DNA of 64,000 nucleotides from Candidatus Poribacteria bacterium. GTDB lineage: Bacteria > Poribacteria > WGA-4E > WGA-3G. A program made the position numbers and the translations under genes. Below the pieces are notes generated by a model, which had not been told where the DNA came from, did not search any database, and saw only the letters and a program-made list of their open reading frames with translations. The stretch spans positions 124,001-188,000 of the forward strand of contig VXMD01000083.1 of assembly GCA_009841255.1 (NCBI GenBank). The letters are read 5' to 3'. Shown here piece by piece: positions 52,360 through 61,606 of this stretch (position 1 is the first letter of the stretch; every line of letters starts with the position of its first letter).

Positions 52360-52381
52360 GGCGATCTCATTGTTGATCGCC
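52360..52381 (+). terminator. Hairpin after the small peptide gene
   Basis: GGCGATC (52360-52366), 8-base loop, GATCGCC (52375-52381), followed by TTCCAATTATT. Without a true T-run it is more likely an attenuator between the small gene and the lipoprotein gene. Confidence 0.5.
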
Positions 52382-52403
52382 TTCCAATTATTATGGAGAA
52401 ACA

Positions 52404-53015
52404 ATGCGATTCGTTATTATTTTTAGCAGTCTCATTTGTCTATCGCTCTTCAATTTTGGATGTATCGGCAACCATCAGAAAACCTCGAATCAAGAGCAGA
52501 AACCTATAGCCGGTGAACAAAACACTACCGCTACTGAAGAATTGATAGATTCCGGAGAAAAATCATCCTCCAAAGATAGTCAAGTAGAAAATAACCCCCT
52601 CGAAACCCCTCAACAAGGAAAGGTATCTATCGATCCCACGGTAGATGAGGCGCAAGAGCATTATCTGGCATTTTTTTCACTGCTGAAAACAGACATAGAA
52701 GCAGCAGAGATTGAACTCTCAAAGTACGTAAAAACGCGTTTCGGCGCACATCCACTTGGTGACAAATGGGTCAAACTCTTTGTCCGTCTCGTCCGTAACC
52801 AAAAAGGAACTTTCGCAGATATACAACATGCCACCCAATGGCATGTTCAGATGCTTACAGATGTTAAGCCTGAAGAACGCACGCAAGCACACACCGAATT
52901 GCTCAAAGATCTACAAGAGGCTCTGAGAGGGCTGGAATCAATAGGTAAATTACTTGAAAGCCAGGGCAAAGATCTCGAAACTTATGAGATGTCAGGCAGG
53001 TTTGATTCACCATAG
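52404..53015 (+). CDS. Putative lipoprotein, 203 residues
   Basis: Not recognised. The signal peptide with lipobox L-F-N-F-G-C places the lipidated Cys at residue 20. A polar, disordered stretch rich in Gln, Glu and Ser (about 21-75) leads to a helical domain of about 110 residues (EAQEHYLAFFSLLKTDIEAA, FVRLVRNQKGTFADIQHATQ). This domain is related to that of the next gene. TGGAGAAACA before the ATG is a good ribosome binding site. Confidence 0.7.
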   Translation: MRFVIIFSSLICLSLFNFGCIGNHQKTSNQEQKPIAGEQNTTATEELIDSGEKSSSKDSQVENNPLETPQQGKVSIDPTVDEAQEHYLAFFSLLKTDIEAAEIELSKYVKTRFGAHPLGDKWVKLFVRLVRNQKGTFADIQHATQWHVQMLTDVKPEERTQAHTELLKDLQEALRGLESIGKLLESQGKDLETYEMSGRFDSP

Positions 53016-53051
53016 CCAGGGTGCTCTGTTTTCTCATGAAAGGAGGGAAGG

Positions 53052-53774
53052 ATGTACATTAAGATCTTAGGTATTGCCACTATTCTCGTTATCTTCTTTT
53101 GCGTTGGCATCTTTTTTTTCACGCGCTGGGAGAATCAACGTTTTGTGACAGCACTTCCACAGTTACCAAATTTTGACGTTCCCTCGACTCCCGCGGAACA
53201 AAGAACATTAACGATAAAAGAAGGCCCAGAGCAGTCCTACCCTACGGCAATAATTGAACCCGAAGTTTTGGAAACCCCTTCTATAACCCCCGAAATATCC
53301 GATGTCGAAACAGAAATGCAGGCGTTTCAAGAAACAGATACAGCTGAGTTTGATTTGGAATTGGATCCACTTTCCCTTTCCACAATAGAACTTCCGGAAG
53401 CATTACCGGAATCCCCTGTAGAGGGAATCGACTGGGTAAAGATAAAGGCAGCCAGTCAAGACTACAATGACTTTCTTGACACCGATCCTGATTATGCTTA
53501 TGATCGGCTTACGGACCGCTTTAAAGAGATGTTTGGAGACCGTCCTGAAATTGAAACATTGGTTGAAAATATTAGACGTTCAAATGAAGGTACCTTGACT
53601 GTTGATGACGCAATTACCATGACGGAAGCATCTATAAGTCTTCTACCAGCAGATGAGACTGAAGCGATAAGACAGCTATCGGAAAATCTTGAAGTCTTCC
53701 GAGAAATCAAGGCATTTCAAGAGGAAGGCGGGCATGTGAATATCGAATTCAACATCTCCGTGGGAGGAGAGTAA
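53052..53774 (+). CDS. Membrane-anchored protein with domain paralogous to the preceding lipoprotein
   Basis: Not recognised. 240 residues with one N-terminal membrane helix (ILGIATILVIFFCVGIFFF), a Pro/Glu-rich acidic linker (about 35-130) and a helical domain (DYNDFLDTDPDYAYDRLTDR, IRRSNEGTLTVDDAITMTEA, LPADETEAIRQLSENLEVFR). The domain follows the same order of conserved positions as the lipoprotein at 52404: Y-x-x-F, K-x-x-F-G-x-x-P, N/S-x-x-G-T, then T-E and L-x-x-x-L. AAGGAGGGAAGG precedes the ATG. The two look like products of an old duplication with different membrane anchors. Confidence 0.7.
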   Translation: MYIKILGIATILVIFFCVGIFFFTRWENQRFVTALPQLPNFDVPSTPAEQRTLTIKEGPEQSYPTAIIEPEVLETPSITPEISDVETEMQAFQETDTAEFDLELDPLSLSTIELPEALPESPVEGIDWVKIKAASQDYNDFLDTDPDYAYDRLTDRFKEMFGDRPEIETLVENIRRSNEGTLTVDDAITMTEASISLLPADETEAIRQLSENLEVFREIKAFQEEGGHVNIEFNISVGGE

Positions 53775-53886
53775 AACAAACGCTATCTCCACTTTCCTTG
53801 GATGCGGTATCTCTGCAGTGCTCTGTTTAATGCTTCTGTATCACGTCTACATGCTGTAGAGGTGCCTTTCAAACCTGCCCGACAGC

Positions 53887-55425
53887 GTGCCTATTCTTCA
53901 AGTGAAGTCAGATCTGAATATATCAAAAACTTTCAAAAAGCACTCCCCTGTACTCTTATTAGTCATTGTCCTACTTTTTTCGTTCGGACTGAAACTTAAC
54001 AATCTCGGTCACCGAAGTTTTGGTAGTGTTGATGAGTGTTGTCATGCCCTCGTCGCTAAAAATCTTCTCAAACATCCCCTTAAGCCGACACTCATTGATG
54101 TTCCCTATCTTCCTTACAGTGCAGCAACGTGGAGTGAAAACCATATATGGCTCCACAAACCGATTCTTCCACTCTGGCAGATATGTCTCTCCTATTGGCT
54201 TTTAGGTGTTAGCACCCTTGCCCTTCGAATTCCCAGTGCGATTCTTGCCACTCTCGCTGCCGGGCTCACCTATCTGATTGGCACACAATTCTTAACGCGT
54301 CGTGCCGCGGGTATCGCTGCTGCTATTCAGGCGTTCTCGGGGTTTATCATGCAGTTGACGCACGGATACCAATTCAGCGATGCAATTGACATTTCACTGT
54401 TATTCTATTGTGAACTCGGTATTTATGGGCTTGTTCGTGCTATTAAGACTGGTAAGTGGCGTTTCGCCTTATTGGCGGGGATAGCTCAAGGGCTCGGCTT
54501 TCTTTCAAAAACCTATCCAGCATTTATTATCACCGGGGTTGCTTTCGCAACTTGGTTAGCACCCAAATTTAGTTTAGCAAAAAAGAAGGAGTGTCACCTC
54601 CGTGGACAGCATATTTTAGGCATGCTAATAACGACAATCCTCATCGCTGGACCGTGGATGTTGTACACCGCCCTTCAGTATCCAGTTGAGTTCAAAATTG
54701 AACATAATTACATTTTCAGGCATTTAACAGAAGACGTTGAGGGGTGGCGTGCCCCTTGGTCCAAAGCGTTTCTGTACAGTGCTCAGATATTGAACCTACT
54801 GACTCTCCCGGTTGTTGTGGCAGTTTGTTGTTCGTTTTTTCGCCTTTTCCGCGAGAAAAATATCGGTCTCTATCTACTTTATGCCTGGGGGTTTGGGGTT
54901 TTACTCCCTTTTTCGCTCGCCACCACGAAAACGCCGAGTGCGACACTCATCAGTATGCCCGCGTTTTTATTGATACTCGGTGGCTTCGTAGAGCGGACCA
55001 CATACCACAAACCCAACGACTCCCCCTACAGACGCGGGATTCGTGTCGTTTGGGCAACCCTGCTCGTGATCCTATGCATTGGAGAGGGTATTCAGGCTTG
55101 GCGGGTCACCCAAACTCACAATGAACATACGCTCTCTGAGATTGCGGCGTTTGCAGAGGAACACCTGCCGAAAAATGCTGTGCTTCTCACCGAAATTAAT
55201 GTCCGGAAAAGAGAAGCCCACTATGATTACCTCCGTCTGATGTTCTTCACAGAGCATACCGCGCGTCCCTACTATTTAAAAAGTGAATGGAAATCTCTCA
55301 GCCAACAGGTTCAAGAACACGGTGGCATTCCCTACGTTGTCACCTTTCGCGAGCTCGACTTACCTTTACTCTTCAAAAGCGAAGCAGATAAGCGGACAAT
55401 ATATTTGGCGGAACCCAGCGACTAA
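53887..55425 (+). CDS. ArnT/PMT-like membrane glycosyltransferase (GT-C, family 39 type)
   Basis: 512 residues with about ten membrane helices. LNNLGHRSFGSVDECCHALVAKNL contains the catalytic D-E of the first periplasmic loop, followed by IWLHKPILPLWQ, the conserved H-K-P motif of ArnT-like enzymes that move a sugar from undecaprenyl phosphate, and RIPSAILATLAAGLTYLIG. The last 90 residues form a soluble domain. The start is uncertain: GTG 53887 and GTG 53902 are in frame and neither has a clear ribosome binding site. The acceptor is unknown. Confidence 0.82.
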   Translation: MPILQVKSDLNISKTFKKHSPVLLLVIVLLFSFGLKLNNLGHRSFGSVDECCHALVAKNLLKHPLKPTLIDVPYLPYSAATWSENHIWLHKPILPLWQICLSYWLLGVSTLALRIPSAILATLAAGLTYLIGTQFLTRRAAGIAAAIQAFSGFIMQLTHGYQFSDAIDISLLFYCELGIYGLVRAIKTGKWRFALLAGIAQGLGFLSKTYPAFIITGVAFATWLAPKFSLAKKKECHLRGQHILGMLITTILIAGPWMLYTALQYPVEFKIEHNYIFRHLTEDVEGWRAPWSKAFLYSAQILNLLTLPVVVAVCCSFFRLFREKNIGLYLLYAWGFGVLLPFSLATTKTPSATLISMPAFLLILGGFVERTTYHKPNDSPYRRGIRVVWATLLVILCIGEGIQAWRVTQTHNEHTLSEIAAFAEEHLPKNAVLLTEINVRKREAHYDYLRLMFFTEHTARPYYLKSEWKSLSQQVQEHGGIPYVVTFRELDLPLLFKSEADKRTIYLAEPSD

Positions 55426-55469
55426 CATACTATAGTAGAGTCAACAATTAAGTGGACACTGGACAAATT

Positions 55470-55490
55470 GGCGAGGTTAGAAACCTCGCC
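55470..55490. terminator. Perfect 9-bp hairpin after the glycosyltransferase gene
   Basis: GGCGAGGTT, loop AGA, AACCTCGCC, 45 bases past the stop codon and followed by TACC. It has no T-run; it may end transcription or belong to the dispersed GC-rich palindromes. Confidence 0.5.
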
Positions 55491-55665
55491 TACCAGGGGC
55501 GGAGAGTGTCTATTTATTTTTAGGATCCACTATATTAGGACATTCATAGCAGATTTTAGTAGGATTTGGACACCCTCAAAGAGGTTCCCCAAGGCTCACC
55601 TTTAGCGTCCCTTCACGTAGTACAGACTCACAGTCTATGCTACAATTCTCTCACATTCATCCGCA

Positions 55666-57018
55666 CTAATTTAGCAATGAAGCCACGAGTGTCTCCATCG
55701 TTGGTACTGTTCCAACAGCCGGAAGTGAGGATTTCGCTGCCCATGTCTCGTATCCACCTTCCTGTGTCAATGCCTTGTCCGTGCAGATGTAACCGATATA
55801 CCCATTCGCTAAGCTGACGAGAAACGTTGGATTCGCATCGGATTTCGACTTGATATTCATCCCCGTTTCAACGAAAACTTCTCCCGGCAATGCCACAATC
55901 GCGGCTTCACCCAGACGGATGACTTGAACCGGAGCGGTCATCTGCGTCGGTAACTTCGCCAACCGTTGGCATTCATGCGCGTAGACATCAACCAATGCCT
56001 GCGGTATCGGCTCCCCGACGACCCAACTGAACGGACCCGTTTCGTAAGCATCATAAGTTCCTTGTGGCACAGACAACACCTGTTCAGCAACTTCAAGGTC
56101 TTCAGCAGTAATCTCTTTACGCTGGAACGTCAGGGTGGCAAGGTCTCCGCTGAGATCAAGCGTTTCGTGCATCTCCATGAGTTGCTTCTCAACAATAAAA
56201 TGTCCCGCGAGAACGTTCGCCATTTTCACTGCTTGTTGGTGTCCGCTCGCTGTCCATTTCGTCCGTCCACTAAAGTCGGTGTTGTTAATCTGTCCCGATG
56301 CGGCGTTCCAGAGGAGTGAGATACACGTATCCCCCAGATAGTGTCGCATGAGCCGATCGAAATGTCCAAAATAGTCTGCGGAGAGGGCATTGCCGTTGTC
56401 TGTACCGATATAGTGGAGCGAAAAGTTAGCAACCGCCGAGATCGGAGTCCCATCATCGGTAGCCTCAACGTACATCATCGCCACCTCTGGATCGATTGTA
56501 CCGGTCGGCTTCACAAGATTCGGGTTTTCGATACCCGGGTTAAAACGGACAGTCCCATCTTTCATGTGCCATCGTCGATTGAAGGTAATACGTTCTTCAT
56601 CAACACTAGCGAAACCTACCCGTGCTGGCTTAAGTTGCCACACCGCAAGTTCAACTGCATCGGCGATTTTCAGTGGGACCCATTCGGTATACTCAGTATC
56701 TTCATCAACACCGAGTAGATCAGAGATGGCGACAGCGGTATGTGTATGTGTGGCATTCACCATGACGTGTGCCGCCGGAATATCGCATCTATCAGCGATA
56801 CGCGCTTTGGCGGCATCCGCGATTTTCTCCGGTATAGCGATGAGATCACACGTAACGATTGCGATACGCGTTGTGCCGTTATCAATGACGACTGCCTTGG
56901 CAAAGAGTTCATCGTCAACATTTTCAGCGTATCTCGGTCGGAAACCGCCCGGTATTCTCGTGCCGAGGGGCGGCGTGATATTCGCGCTCGCGCTTCCTGC
57001 TTTAAGAGTCGTTTGCAT
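55666..57018 (-). CDS. Neutral/alkaline ceramidase-like hydrolase
   Basis: 450 residues, no signal peptide seen. The N-terminal part matches the neutral/alkaline non-lysosomal ceramidase domain: GSASANITPPLGTRIPGG, DDELFAKAVVIDNGTTRIAIVTCDLI, VMVNATHTHTA (zinc-ligand His in H-T-H), FSLHYIGTDNGNALSADYFGHF and NAASGQINNTD. Relatives hydrolyse ceramides, but in environmental bacteria many such proteins are of unknown substrate, and this one lacks the usual C-terminal Ig-like domain and export signal. The ATG follows an A/T-rich dozen bases after CCGTAAGG, a variant of the dispersed-element end. Confidence 0.8.
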   Translation of the reverse strand: MQTTLKAGSASANITPPLGTRIPGGFRPRYAENVDDELFAKAVVIDNGTTRIAIVTCDLIAIPEKIADAAKARIADRCDIPAAHVMVNATHTHTAVAISDLLGVDEDTEYTEWVPLKIADAVELAVWQLKPARVGFASVDEERITFNRRWHMKDGTVRFNPGIENPNLVKPTGTIDPEVAMMYVEATDDGTPISAVANFSLHYIGTDNGNALSADYFGHFDRLMRHYLGDTCISLLWNAASGQINNTDFSGRTKWTASGHQQAVKMANVLAGHFIVEKQLMEMHETLDLSGDLATLTFQRKEITAEDLEVAEQVLSVPQGTYDAYETGPFSWVVGEPIPQALVDVYAHECQRLAKLPTQMTAPVQVIRLGEAAIVALPGEVFVETGMNIKSKSDANPTFLVSLANGYIGYICTDKALTQEGGYETWAAKSSLPAVGTVPTMETLVASLLN

Positions 57019-57060
57019 CTTTTTAACCTTTCCTTACGGGTAAACAACGGAATTTGAGGC
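57019..57060 (-). repeat. Dispersed intergenic element, CCGCAAGG family (end fragment)
   Basis: CCGTAAGGAAAGGTTAAAAAG directly before the ATG of the ceramidase-like gene (57032-57039 is the CCGTAAGG block). Confidence 0.5.
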
Positions 57061-57155
57061 TTTAGCGTTTTCCGTATTTGAATTGAAGAAACACCCCTCT
57101 ATTTCATTATGGGCTATGGTCTCGTATCGGGTGAAAACACAATAGTTAAAAAGCC

Positions 57156-58622
57156 TTAATCCGAACCTCGTGAAGAAATAAGATTTACCTCACAGATAAG
57201 ATCGCCGTGTAAGCGAAATGGGATATGTACCGCTGTCTGCGTGAGATAAAGTGCCTCCGGTGTAATGGTATCTACGGTACCGCGCAAAACAACGTACGAA
57301 CCGATTCGGCGTTCTGCAATCACATCCGCCAACTTCTTGTGAAGTTTGGTGAGCCGATCCTCCAATGGAAAGACGAGTTTCTCTTCAACCGTTGTTCGGA
57401 GGTTCGGAAAAAAACCTTCTCCGGCAGCTTGTGCGATATCCAAGAGTAGGCTTTGTGTCGTTAGGGCATAGTCAAATTCAGTAACAAAAACCGACATCGT
57501 TGTCGCGTCATATATAGGTGTTCCAAGCAGATAGAGTTGTCCCGCTGCACCTAATGAAGGCATACTGAATTCAATCCCCGCGGCCAGCTGGGTACCGCTG
57601 CCGTAGAGGGTCAGATTTTTTACGAGTGTATCAATCCCCTTGAGTTTGTGTGGCTTTTCAACACGAGGTTTGGCAAAACTTTCAATCCCGGCGTAAGTGA
57701 TCTCAATCGGGGCAATGATATGATAGCCGGATTCAAGGGCATCTACGAACCGAATGTCTGGCAAATCGGCAATCACACTATGAGGAGAATCCGTTACAAC
57801 ATCTCCCATATCCGCTTGAATATAGGTTTCTATGCCGAGGCTGAAAGAGAGTGTTTGCGCGTCACTCGACAACTGTTGCGCAAGGATCTTTAGCGGCTTT
57901 ACGGTGAGTGCGATTGACGGTTCTTTCTTGATGACTATCGGTTCATAGAGTTTTGCCCATAAACGGGCGACGCGAGTCCTTACGTCTATGTTAGTGATGT
58001 ATTTGACAATGAGACTCTCTAATTTGGGAAGGACTGCCTCTTGGACCAATTCCGTAAGGATTCGACGCACCGAAATTGTAATGCCCAAAATTTCAATTTC
58101 CGCTCTCTGGATGGAAATATCGGAGCTTGTTTGGGCAGTAATACGCCAATCCGAGTTAAGCGTTGGGGTAAGGGTGAGTGTAGCAGTCGCGCTTCCTTCA
58201 ATATCTTCACGTTTCTGGACGACTTGTCCGAAGATTTTTTTCGAGACGCGTGCCCATCCGCTGAACTGGAACGGAACGTTTACCGATAGAGTCCCATCTG
58301 CTGTACCTGTCATTGTGAGAGGGTCAAGATTCAGTTTGATCGCGGCTGTAATAGCACCATCTTTTCGCTGGATGGGTTTGCTGAGATAGTCTCTAAGTGC
58401 GGACTCGGCTAACGTCTTGACCTCCTGTATCGGCAGATTTGCCTTCACAGCAATGACTGAGGGGATTGGTGGCGGCAATGGAACAGGCGTAACCTTTCGC
58501 GGCGGCGCGGGTGCTTCGATGGTGAGATCAGAACCACGCCGCATGAGGAGAAACAGTGTCATGCCGATTAACACAACGGCAATGAAAATTACACCCACAA
58601 TTAGTCTTGTCTGTTTCGTCAT
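57156..58622 (-). CDS. DUF4403-family protein
   Basis: 488 residues. One N-terminal membrane helix (LIVGVIFIAVVLIGMTLFLL) anchors a large beta-rich, tubular lipid-binding-like protein: PSVIAVKANLPIQEVKTLAE, a repeat of paired domains, and LRGTVDTITPEALYLTQTAVHIPFRL at the end, as in DUF4403 proteins. It probably faces the periplasm. Function is unknown; the family is thought to resemble lipid-transfer folds. Its start overlaps the stop of the upstream amine oxidase gene (ATGA), so the two are translationally coupled although not obviously related in role. Confidence 0.78.
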   Translation of the reverse strand: MTKQTRLIVGVIFIAVVLIGMTLFLLMRRGSDLTIEAPAPPRKVTPVPLPPPIPSVIAVKANLPIQEVKTLAESALRDYLSKPIQRKDGAITAAIKLNLDPLTMTGTADGTLSVNVPFQFSGWARVSKKIFGQVVQKREDIEGSATATLTLTPTLNSDWRITAQTSSDISIQRAEIEILGITISVRRILTELVQEAVLPKLESLIVKYITNIDVRTRVARLWAKLYEPIVIKKEPSIALTVKPLKILAQQLSSDAQTLSFSLGIETYIQADMGDVVTDSPHSVIADLPDIRFVDALESGYHIIAPIEITYAGIESFAKPRVEKPHKLKGIDTLVKNLTLYGSGTQLAAGIEFSMPSLGAAGQLYLLGTPIYDATTMSVFVTEFDYALTTQSLLLDIAQAAGEGFFPNLRTTVEEKLVFPLEDRLTKLHKKLADVIAERRIGSYVVLRGTVDTITPEALYLTQTAVHIPFRLHGDLICEVNLISSRGSD

Positions 58623-59791
58623 GACTGCAGCCTCGGGATACCGCTTGAGATTTTGTGTTCTCGGTCAATACGAAATGGATGAATGTCAAAACCGGTCTGA
58701 CCGTTTCGGGCAAGTTCGCTCATAATACGTCCGACGAGGGCACAAAACTTGAAGCCGTGCCCTGAAAAACCTGCCGCAATCAGCAGATCCGGACAGTGCG
58801 GGTGCGCGTCAACGATAAAGTCTTCGTCTGGCGTTTCCGTATAGAGGCAGACTTCAGCATGCGTGGCTTGCCCAAGTTCTGGGAGGCGTTCCTGGATGTA
58901 AGCATCTATATGGGCAATGTAATCCACATCAGGCATGCGGTTGGGTGTATCAGGAGAGATGATTTGTCCTCTTCCGTGCCGTGCAATTTTTACCCCGCCC
59001 CCTTTATCAAAAGAACCAAAAGCCGGAACGGCATAGATGAATTCCCCATCAGGCGTTACTTCCGTAAAGACTGGAAACCGGTCTGGCTGGAAACGTCTGC
59101 TGTCCGTAGGCTGATAGTAGCACACCTGTTGTTTCGTGACCGTGAGTGGGAGATCCAACTCGGCGAGTAAAGTGCCAACCCACGCCCCCGCTGTCACGAT
59201 GACTTTCCTACCACGAAATTGACTGTCTTCGGTCCGAACAGTTGGAACATCTGCCTGCCAATCAATGTTGGTTACCTTGGTCTCTTCCCGGATTTCCGCG
59301 CCGTGTTGTTCCGCCAACTGCAAGTGGGTGGAGACACACTCGGCGGCACGGAGAAAACCCGTGTCCTTCTGATAGAGGATCTCCATATTACTCGTTAATC
59401 GGAATTGCGGAAAACGTTCCGCTAACTGTGCCACGTTCCACCACTCGGATTCAACGCCTGCGGCATCTAAGCTTTGCCGTGTCGCGCGTCCATACGGGTT
59501 TCCCTTTGCACCGATACCTACACTCCCTGTAATAAACAGCAGCGATTTCCCGGATACCGATTCGAGGTCGCGCCATTCGGCGTAGGCGGTTTTCATCAAT
59601 TCCGTGTAAAAGGGCTTATCATAGAAGAATCGGATGATACGGGTTTCACCGTGCGAACTGCCGAACGTGTGTCCACGCTGAAATTGTTCTAAAACAAGCA
59701 CGTCCGCGCCAGATTTAGCGAGATGGTATGCGGTCGCGCTCCCCATACCGCCAGCACCGATGACAATCGTATCGTATATACGAGATCGCAT
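58619..59791 (-). CDS. FAD-dependent amine oxidase, monomeric sarcosine oxidase / N-methyltryptophan oxidase family
   Basis: 390 residues, the family size. FAD-binding TIVIGAGGMGSATAYHLAKSGADVLVLEQ at the N terminus, then FGSSHGETRIIRFFYDKP, VIVTAGAWVGTLL, PVFTEVTPDGEFIYAVPAFG, VCLYTETPDEDFIVDAHP and a C-terminal AAGFSGHGFKFCALVGRI that contains the Cys usually bonded covalently to FAD. It oxidatively demethylates N-methyl amino acids such as sarcosine. It lies near PhyH and creatininase-family genes, which would fit use of creatinine, creatine or sarcosine, though this is inferred. Confidence 0.9.
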   Translation of the reverse strand: MRSRIYDTIVIGAGGMGSATAYHLAKSGADVLVLEQFQRGHTFGSSHGETRIIRFFYDKPFYTELMKTAYAEWRDLESVSGKSLLFITGSVGIGAKGNPYGRATRQSLDAAGVESEWWNVAQLAERFPQFRLTSNMEILYQKDTGFLRAAECVSTHLQLAEQHGAEIREETKVTNIDWQADVPTVRTEDSQFRGRKVIVTAGAWVGTLLAELDLPLTVTKQQVCYYQPTDSRRFQPDRFPVFTEVTPDGEFIYAVPAFGSFDKGGGVKIARHGRGQIISPDTPNRMPDVDYIAHIDAYIQERLPELGQATHAEVCLYTETPDEDFIVDAHPHCPDLLIAAGFSGHGFKFCALVGRIMSELARNGQTGFDIHPFRIDREHKISSGIPRLQS

Positions 59792-59797
59792 TTTTTT

Positions 59798-59880
59798 AGT
59801 GGTTGTTGGTTGTAGGCTATAGGTTACAAGAGGGTTTTGTTAAACGAATACCTATTTACCAAAAGCCGATGGCTGACTGC
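59798..59880. repeat. Degenerate heptamer-repeat inverted pair
   Basis: GTGGTTGTTGGTTGTAGGCT and GGTTACAAGAGGGTTTTGTT, then a weaker right arm near 59862-59880. A decayed copy of the family seen at 24693 and 26208. Confidence 0.5.
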
Positions 59881-59882
59881 CA

Positions 59883-60632
59883 TTAAAACGGATTCGGTAC
59901 GGTAGTGAAATTCTGGTACCGGTCTTCGCCGCGCAGTAGAATCGGTTTCCACGGACGCTTCAGTGAATTCTCTTCCGCTTGCCTCACCGACGGGTCTATG
60001 TAACGAATCGTCAAGCCACACCGTCGACGCGTAGAATGGTTCGGTAGACTACCGTGGATCATCTGTCCGTGGTGGATGGACATCTCACCCGCTTTTAGCA
60101 CTAAATCTACGGCGGTTTCCGCCTCCGCTTCAGTGACCGGAATCTCCTGATTGATGCTCAACAAGTTGCCTGCCTGCTCAGATGTCCCGTGTTCTTTGAT
60201 GCCACGCTGATGGCTTCCCGGGATCACCTGCATGCAGCCGTTCCCTGTATCGCTGTCATCTATGGCATACCAAGCAGTGATCGCATCCGGCGGTTCAAGC
60301 CCCCAATACGTCACATCTTGATGCCACGCTACGAACTTGTCGCGGGGACCGTACTTGCAGAAGAAATGCGTGGCTAACAGCATCACATCCGGACCGATAA
60401 GTGACTCAATGACCTCCACGATTTTTGGATGTGTCGCGAGTTCCCAGATAAATTGATAGTCGAAATGCCAATCAACAAGACCGATTTCACATTTCTCTGT
60501 CCCGACTTCTGCTTCCAACGCATTGTAGGCTTGCCGATGACGGGTCGCTTCATCTTCATCAGAAATACGGATACCGGTCAAAAATCCGTTTTTTCGGTAC
60601 TTGTCAGCAAGTTTTCCGTTTGTGGTTTCCAT
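59883..60632 (-). CDS. Phytanoyl-CoA dioxygenase (PhyH) family protein
   Basis: 249 residues. Fe(II)/2-oxoglutarate dioxygenase core: KFVAWHQDVTYWGLEPPDAITAW gives the H-x-D iron ligands, and MSIHHGQMIHGSLPNHSTRRRCGLTIRYI supplies the distal His and the Arg that binds 2-oxoglutarate. GNGCMQVIPGSHQRG lies between. It hydroxylates an unknown small molecule. The ATG follows CCGCAAGGAATAATTAAAC, the end of a dispersed element. It probably shares a transcript with the creatininase gene 33 bases upstream. Confidence 0.9.
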   Translation of the reverse strand: METTNGKLADKYRKNGFLTGIRISDEDEATRHRQAYNALEAEVGTEKCEIGLVDWHFDYQFIWELATHPKIVEVIESLIGPDVMLLATHFFCKYGPRDKFVAWHQDVTYWGLEPPDAITAWYAIDDSDTGNGCMQVIPGSHQRGIKEHGTSEQAGNLLSINQEIPVTEAEAETAVDLVLKAGEMSIHHGQMIHGSLPNHSTRRRCGLTIRYIDPSVRQAEENSLKRPWKPILLRGEDRYQNFTTVPNPF

Positions 60633-60660
60633 GTTTAATTATTCCTTGCGGTTCGGTCAG
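60633..60660 (-). repeat. Dispersed intergenic element, CCGCAAGG family (end fragment)
   Basis: GACCGAACCGCAAGGAATAA on the minus strand (CCGCAAGG block at 60644-60651), directly before the ATG of the PhyH gene. The GACCGAACCGCAAGG part is identical to 1383-1397. It lies within the 33-base gap between two genes. Confidence 0.6.
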
Positions 60661-60664
60661 GGAG

Positions 60665-61552
60665 TTAGGACATTTCCGGAAGCTTGCACTGGCGGAACCA
60701 TTGTGAATCTTCCGGGGGCGATTCTTCTGGCGTCTTCATCGTCTCAAAGGTTTTCAAAGCCGGTGATACGGTTTCAGTCCATATCTGTTCGACTTCCTCA
60801 AAAGTTACAGGCTGGCGTTCGGTAATGCCCAGTTGTTCGTAAGCCGTTAGCAATTCCTGCACCTTTCCTCCGAGCCACTCAACCTCATCGTTAACCATAC
60901 GTTCACCGATACGGCGATCTGATTCAAAGGCATTTGCACCCATCGCAAAGTGCGGTCCCTGTGCGTCCGTCGCAGGCATCCGCGACATATCAACACAGTC
61001 CGGTTCCAATGCCCATAGCAGTGAGGTCTCGACTCTACCGGCATGGTCTCCACCGTCGCCCTGGTGATCAAATCCGGGTGTGTTTGCCTCGAAATCGGGA
61101 AGTCCGTAGAGTCGCATAGCGAAGTGCGGTTGAATTAGAGATAGGAGGGTCTTGAGGTCCTGCCAATTCGGACCGTAGTGCCCTGTGAGGAAAATAGCGG
61201 CGTGGAATCCGAGGGCATCGGCAGCACGGACATGATAGCAAACGTTTTTGAAGTGTTGCCACGCCGGCATAGCGGTGAGCCAACTGCGGACTTCACCAAC
61301 ACTCCGATATGCCCAGTTCGCATACATACCGTGTTCATGGATATGCCAATAGTCGGGTGGCGCGACAATACCGCCATGGGTTCGCGCCGCACGACAAGCG
61401 ATCGCATGTGCCTTGAGCGCATCCAAGCCTACCGTATTTTGTGGTCCATGTGGCTCGCAAAGTCCATACGTGAAATAGACAGCGGGACATTCGTTGAATG
61501 CGGCTTCTAATTGATCCGGGAACATCCGTTCCCAGCGTACCTCTTTTTGCAT
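60665..61552 (-). CDS. Creatininase-family hydrolase
   Basis: 295 residues. A creatininase/formamide-hydrolase fold: VYFTYGLCEPHGPQNTVGLDALKAH gives Glu/His/Asp metal ligands, and LTGHYGPNW and GDGGDHAGRVETSLLWAL, with the second His and Glu, complete the site. Members hydrolyse creatinine or related cyclic amides. ATG 61552 has GAGG about 10 bases upstream and is preferred to 61579. It heads a unit with the PhyH gene. Confidence 0.88.
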   Translation of the reverse strand: MQKEVRWERMFPDQLEAAFNECPAVYFTYGLCEPHGPQNTVGLDALKAHAIACRAARTHGGIVAPPDYWHIHEHGMYANWAYRSVGEVRSWLTAMPAWQHFKNVCYHVRAADALGFHAAIFLTGHYGPNWQDLKTLLSLIQPHFAMRLYGLPDFEANTPGFDHQGDGGDHAGRVETSLLWALEPDCVDMSRMPATDAQGPHFAMGANAFESDRRIGERMVNDEVEWLGGKVQELLTAYEQLGITERQPVTFEEVEQIWTETVSPALKTFETMKTPEESPPEDSQWFRQCKLPEMS

Positions 61553-61606
61553 TAGGTGTACCTCTAATAAACATGTCACGATTCGGAGATCGCTCCTACA
61601 TTCGTT

